From Plumapathes pennacea (lineage: Eukaryota; Cnidaria; Anthozoa; Antipatharia; Myriopathidae), in contig OZ038465.1 in NCBI GenBank assembly GCA_964036295.1, forward strand, positions 11,742,667 through 11,806,666: a stretch of DNA of 64,000 bases, written 5' to 3'. The notes under the pieces were generated by a model that saw only the letters and a list, made by a program, of their open reading frames with translations, had not been told where the DNA came from and did no database searches. The translations under genes were made by a program, and so were the position numbers. This document shows positions 59,467 to 64,000 of the stretch, in pieces. Each line of letters begins with the position of its first letter. Positions within the stretch are counted from its first letter, which is position 1.

Positions 59467-59888
59467 GTAGTTGTGCAAGAACGAGTAAAGAACAAAATCA
59501 GTCTCAAAACTTAAGGAAACCCACGTTTCTTCAAGTGAGTGGCAACTATAAAAGTGTTACATACTTTACAATAGTGATACAGACAACATATTTGCCTACT
59601 CGCTTGTTCACAGGTGAAACAGCTGGATAAACATATTATAATTTTTACGGAATGGTTTAGTTCGCAAACATGTCTTGCACTGAGTTTTTTGCGTTACTAA
59701 TTTGAGGCTTGTCGCACACTGGGGCGTGACAAAAAGCACTTTGAACGAACATAAATCAGTTGAACTAGGATACTTATCCTCTTCTTTCACAGCTTCCTGG
59801 AAGATCTTGATGCCAGTCGTCCTTCAATATCTCTCAAACTATTAGTTTTCAATAATTCAACTCTGCACACAAAGTGTGAACCGTGTGT

Positions 59889-60955
59889 GCGGATGGGCGG
59901 CAAATTGTTTGCCAAGATCTTCGGATACATGTTCATGCTAGGATGGCACCGATTGAAACAATCACAGCCAGAGTCAACACGAGAAAATTAATTAAGCTGC
60001 CGAAGGGGTAAACATTCTTTTAAACACAAGCCGTGTGCAATTTTCCGTCAACACAATTTCCGATTCCATTTGATAGTGTTTCTCATCATTTAATAGTTGC
60101 AGATGCGTAAGGAAACAGAGAAAGGAAAAAAGAAACTTACGCAGGCTTTTACCAGTCTTTGACCCTGTAGAATCGATCAGCCTTTTGCGCTGCTTCTCTG
60201 AAATGTTTTGGCGTCTTGTTGATTGAAAAACTAAAACTCTTATAGGTACATTTGACGTCATTTCCGTCGTTCTTCTGAAACGGCGGTACTCAGACTTCCG
60301 AAGCAGGATATTACCATAAACCGGAACTCGGCCAAAGGACACGTGTTTTGACTTTCACAGCACACTTACTTCCTGTGCGGCAAATTGTTTGTCAAGATCT
60401 TACTAATCCATCTTCGAACAAAACTCTGCAGTATATTGCTAAGATGGCACCGATTGATTAAGCTGCCGAAGGGCCAAACATTCGTATAATGACAAGGTGT
60501 GTGCAGTTTTCCATCAGCTCAATTATCGATTCCATTTGATCGTGTTTTTCATTATTTTATAATTGTTGAGACAGATAAGGCAGTTTTGAATCATGCAAAA
60601 TTAGGTCGCGTAAATAAACAGGGAAGAAAAAAAGAAACTTACGAAGGCCTTTAAAAGCCTTGACTGACTGCTGCACAAAATCTCTCGTCAAAATTGGGTC
60701 TTCGCAGTTTCGTGTGTTCCATCGTTCGCTGCTTCTCTGAAAGTATTTTGGCGTCTTGATCGAGAAACAATTTTTTAAAATTATGAAATTTGTAGAATTT
60801 TTGAAAAAGCTCAAAACGTACATTTGACGTCATTTCCGTTGTTCTTCTGCCACGGCGATTAACCCAGACTTTCAAATCAGGCAATTACCATAAACCGGAA
60901 CTCGACAAAAGGACACGTGTTTTGACGTTCACAGCACACTTACTTCCTGTGATAT
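59889..60955. repeat. ~500-bp tandem duplication upstream of anoctamin gene C
   Basis: CGGCAAATTGTTTGCCAAGA (59889) recurs near 60376, ATTAAGCTGCCGAAGGG near 59993 and 60459, and the block GGACACGTGTTTTGAC with CAGCACACTTACTTCCTGTG at about 60337 and 60913. Both copies include a CACGTG E-box and an ACTTCCTG (ETS-like) site, and a minus-strand GTAAGTTTC donor (near 60130 and 60630). The second copy ends about 45 bp before the start of gene C. Confidence 0.8.
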
Positions 60956-61000
60956 AATATTGCTCGCTATTAAATATTAATACAGGTTGTTAGTGTTTTC

Positions 61001-61366
61001 ATGGCACACCCAGGAGGCAGCGAGCTGAGTTCAAGGACATCGACTGCTCAAGGCTTCTCAGACAAGGCGCAGCTTCTTGGACAAGACGCCATATTCGCTA
61101 AACAACGCATGATGGAGGAAGATGCGATAGAGATCGGGCTCCTGAATGACGAGAAAGTCCCGAAGTGTGGCGATACCTTGTTTTTTCAAGATGGCAAAAG
61201 GCCGATCGATTTTGTGCTGGCCTTCGAAACCCCAGCAAGCGAAGAAGATCTGAAAGAAGAAGAAAAGGAAGAGCAAGCGGAACTTGCAGGGAAAAGAAAG
61301 GTTTTCGAAGGAAATTTAATAAAGGCAGGTTTGGAACTCGAATACGAAGATGAGGTCAGCACAAAG
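61001..61366 (+). CDS. Anoctamin-like gene C, first exon only
   Basis: ATG 61001 opens 122 codons to a GTAATT donor at 61367, phase 0 as in exon 1 of paralogues A and B. The exon has the same design: a variable head, then RPIDFVLAFE (compare DFVLVY and DYVLVY), an acidic and Lys-rich helix (KEEEKEEQAELAGKRKVFEG) and LIKAGLELEYEDEV, which matches LKKQGLEIEEDEV of gene B. The remaining exons are not in the window, unless the next exon is very diverged; nothing like the AYPLHDG exon occurs before 64000. The call rests on similarity to the neighbours. Confidence 0.75.
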
Positions 61367-61993
61367 GTAATTTAATAGTCTTCGATTTTCGTTTTGTTTT
61401 GACGATCGGAACTAAATTCATGGTAAATATGCCTTTGTTCTGTGTTTACAACATTAGCGCTGCAAACACTAACCTTTTTGCGGTTCATGTGTCACCGTTT
61501 CTTTGTACGAATGCTTCCTATTAGTAGTCCTAACCTTTCGAAACGGTACTTAAGATACTGAAGCATGGAGATAATATTTACTATTTTGAAGCCGTAAATT
61601 TATAGAGAATTCAGACAGCTGGGATTCGCTATTTTGCTCTGTCACGACATACATTCAAAATTGAAGTTTGAACTGGGTTTTCGGAACACTTGAATGATCG
61701 CACAATTGAAGCGTATCAGTCGGTGTATATTGTAAATATTTATCGTTTTACATTCTTCCTGCACAGTGCATTATTAACAGGTTATTACCTGTAAGATTTA
61801 TCTTTGCTTTTACTAAATGGACATCGCGCGTTCAGACCTTGAAATGTTCAGCGAGTTTTCCTCGAGTTGTGGTTTATTACTACGCGCGACACACCCAGTC
61901 ATGTGTAACTGAACACCTGGGCAAAGCAACATACCTTCTGGCGCCAAACGAAGTATCGAATGTAACCATTCACACCTTTGAAGGCAAAACAAA
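61367..61993. other. Intron 1 of anoctamin C, start
   Basis: AT-rich, no repeat or exon seen. Confidence 0.5.
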
Positions 61994-63330
61994 AACATAG
62001 GTCCGCAAAGCGTACGTGAAGCTATTTGCTAGTTGATGATAGTCTATGATAGGTAGTTCGTGTTACAACGGGGCACGAACTATCATCGAATATCATCACC
62101 GTTTGATCGGGGTTTTACACTATGTTCTACTATGCCAGCTACGTACTATGCATGACCAAACACAAATGCACAAACATGACAGTTTATTATATGATTATTT
62201 TGAGCTGATCGACATAAAAGGAGGAAAGTATAGCTTGCCAAAATATTTCAAGTCGTTCTGTAAATTTCTGCGAGGTAAGCCAGACTTTGACTCGTTCTAG
62301 TAGTTTCGTATTAACGTAACACACTCCAGCCAAACAAACCTGTTTCTGGTGCTCTTCGAACGGTGGTGAAATAGATTCACAGTAAAATTTCCTGTCGACT
62401 TTTCAGTCGATTTTTCATTAGCGACAAAACCCGCTAGAGACAATTTTTGTAAACAAACAACTCAGACAAACCACAGTCGATCTGGTCATGAAATCATGTG
62501 TCAACAAACATATCATGCGAGGTAAACCAGATTTTGACTCGTTATGAATAGTTTCGTAACGTAACACACTCCAGCCGAACAAACCTGCTTCTCGTGCTAT
62601 TCGAACGGTGGTGAAAAGGATTCACAGTAAAATTTCCTGTCGATTTTTCATTAGTGACAGAATCCGCTCGAGACAATTTTATAAACAAACAACTCAGACA
62701 TACCACAGTCGATCTGCATTTGCAATTATGGCATGAAATCATGTGTCAACAAACATATCAGCGAACGCAAAAAAACTCGGAATAAGCTTTTACCTTTGCC
62801 AAAACATATGTCATGGTCACACCATACAGCTGTGTTCCTTCTTTTGTGAGCGGAGCGTATATTCGCAAATGTGTCCAGAAATGTCGCTCTAAATGTGAAT
62901 CTGTGTCGCCTGTTTGCCAGATACTACGGATATGTCAGCCGGGGCCTGAAGGGGGAGCAGATTTCCACATGCAACCAAAGAATCGGCAACGCTAACAGCC
63001 GCCATTAAATAATGACTTCCACGTGCGAGAGAGCCAATTATATTTAGAAAACCCCTCCCCGGAGAGGTAATTTAGCTTCTGACATTCTGTCGCAAAGTTA
63101 TAACATTAGCACGGAAACCCTTCACTGGAAATCTCTCTGTGCATTCTTTGTGTTAAGTAGATAATAAAAGACAAACTTTCTCACAGGACCTGTACCACGG
63201 CGGCTTTTATATGGATAACACTTCATGCTCCTCCCCACTCAGTAGTTTTTGCCCCCTAGAGGGTGAGCATTTTAATGACCTAATGAGATGGGCCGAACGG
63301 CGATTCAACTATCGCCCAAACGCCGACATA
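61994..63330. repeat. Dispersed repeat, copy 2 (blocks B then A)
   Basis: Block B (61994-62860) matches 13826-14510 and contains an extra internal duplication (a segment near 62270-62430 repeats at 62515-62665: TTGACTCGTT...TTTCGTAACGTAACACACTC). Block A (63138-63330) matches 13570-13770. The block order is reversed relative to copy 1 although the orientation is the same. Confidence 0.8.
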
Positions 63331-63412
63331 GAAGCTATTTGCATATTGCAAATAGCTCCAAAAACAAAAGCAAAAACAAAAACAGAGAAGAAAAGAAATC
63401 GCTTACAGCGTT

Positions 63413-63822
63413 GGGCCTGGTTTATACGTCGCACAATCGTCGCATTTAATTCACACGAGTTTAATTCATATTAACTTCGTCGATCAGACGACGTAAATGT
63501 CGCTCCGATTCAAACGACGGATTTAATGCAGACGAATTTAAACCCCATGTGTGAATCCTCCTTCATTCTCAATGTTATCGGCTAAAATAATTCGTGTAGT
63601 TTATGCATTTCATTCGATGCGTCGTTGCTGCGACGTCTAAATCGAACACGCATTTCAGACGTTGTATCCGTGTGGCCAATGACGGATAATGCGTGTTGGA
63701 CGAATTTAATTCCTCAGACGAATACAATTCGATTTAGACGTCGCCGCAACGTCGAATTTAATTGCTGGAATTAAATTCGTGTGAATTAAATTCGACAATT
63801 GTGCGACGTATAAAACAGGCCT
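63413..63822. mobile_element. ~410-bp foldback element (GGGCCTGGTTTATACGTCGC termini)
   Basis: The ends GGCCTGGTTTATACGTCGCA and TGCGACGTATAAAACAGGCC pair with one extra base. The arms are built from GAATTTAAT/ATTAAATTC and GACGTC-type motifs. The ORFs inside are by-products. Confidence 0.85.
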
Positions 63823-64000
63823 AAAACACCACCAAGGGAACATCCAAAAAAAAAAACGTTGGGGAAGGGGGTGGTTACTGATGAGAACTGGTAAAAAAAG
63901 AAACAAAAAAGACAATAGCCATTTTTAGTAATAATTTATAATAACAATCTTACTTTTTACCCAGGAGGCCTAACTCCCCTTTACATCAAGGGTCAATTTT

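Noticed and set aside
1..64000. CRISPR arrays, operons, ribosome binding sites
   Set aside because: The tandem repeats here lack the repeat-spacer pattern, and the genes are spliced eukaryotic genes.

Overview
The window looks like nuclear DNA of an anthozoan cnidarian, most likely a stony coral. The genes are split by short introns with canonical GT..AG borders, the encoded proteins are clearly metazoan, base composition is moderately AT-rich, and introns and intergenic DNA are crowded with foldback (MITE-like) elements, minisatellites and tRNA-derived SINEs. The species call is an inference; no sequence search was possible.

Layout. (1) 1-11460, plus strand: the 3' fourteen exons of CFAP52/WDR16, a WD40 protein of motile cilia; the 5' end lies outside the window. 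(2) 13348-16371, plus strand: a four-exon small gene of about 86 codons that I do not recognise. It is followed by orphan exon candidates at 18767-19022 (plus) and at 19462-19595 and 21434-21599 (minus), then a degenerate tandem satellite at about 21.7-23.5 kb. (3) 24476-26243, minus strand: ATG12, head to head across a 172-bp gap with (4) ACTR8 (ARP8) at 26416-33408, plus strand, 13 exons. (5) 34970-41229, minus strand: PTCD1, 7 exons, a mitochondrial PPR protein. The last 100 bp of its coding sequence, stop included, has been amplified into an array of about 102-bp units that fills the gap to ACTR8. (6) 43656-61366+: three anoctamin (TMEM16) genes of ANO7-like type. Gene A (plus) and gene B (minus) are complete and convergent. 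Gene C (plus) enters the window with its first exon only. Between B and C sits a 1.57-kb element with terminal inverted repeats that carries a broken, unrecognised intronless ORF.

Reading frames and splice phases were checked by hand for CFAP52, ACTR8, ATG12, PTCD1, anoctamin A, anoctamin B and the small gene; all close exactly, giving 592+, 569, 128, 644, 937, 884 and 86 codons respectively.

The genes do not form one pathway. They cover ciliary structure (CFAP52), autophagy (ATG12), chromatin remodelling (ACTR8), mitochondrial RNA (PTCD1) and membrane ion or lipid transport (anoctamins). The most interesting signals are the stop-codon-containing tail amplification of PTCD1, the divergence of calcium-site residues between the two complete anoctamin paralogues, the TIR-bounded element with an unknown ORF, a MITE insertion whose empty site is preserved in a sister copy in the same window, and a perfect 12-bp inverted repeat in the ATG12/ACTR8 shared promoter.
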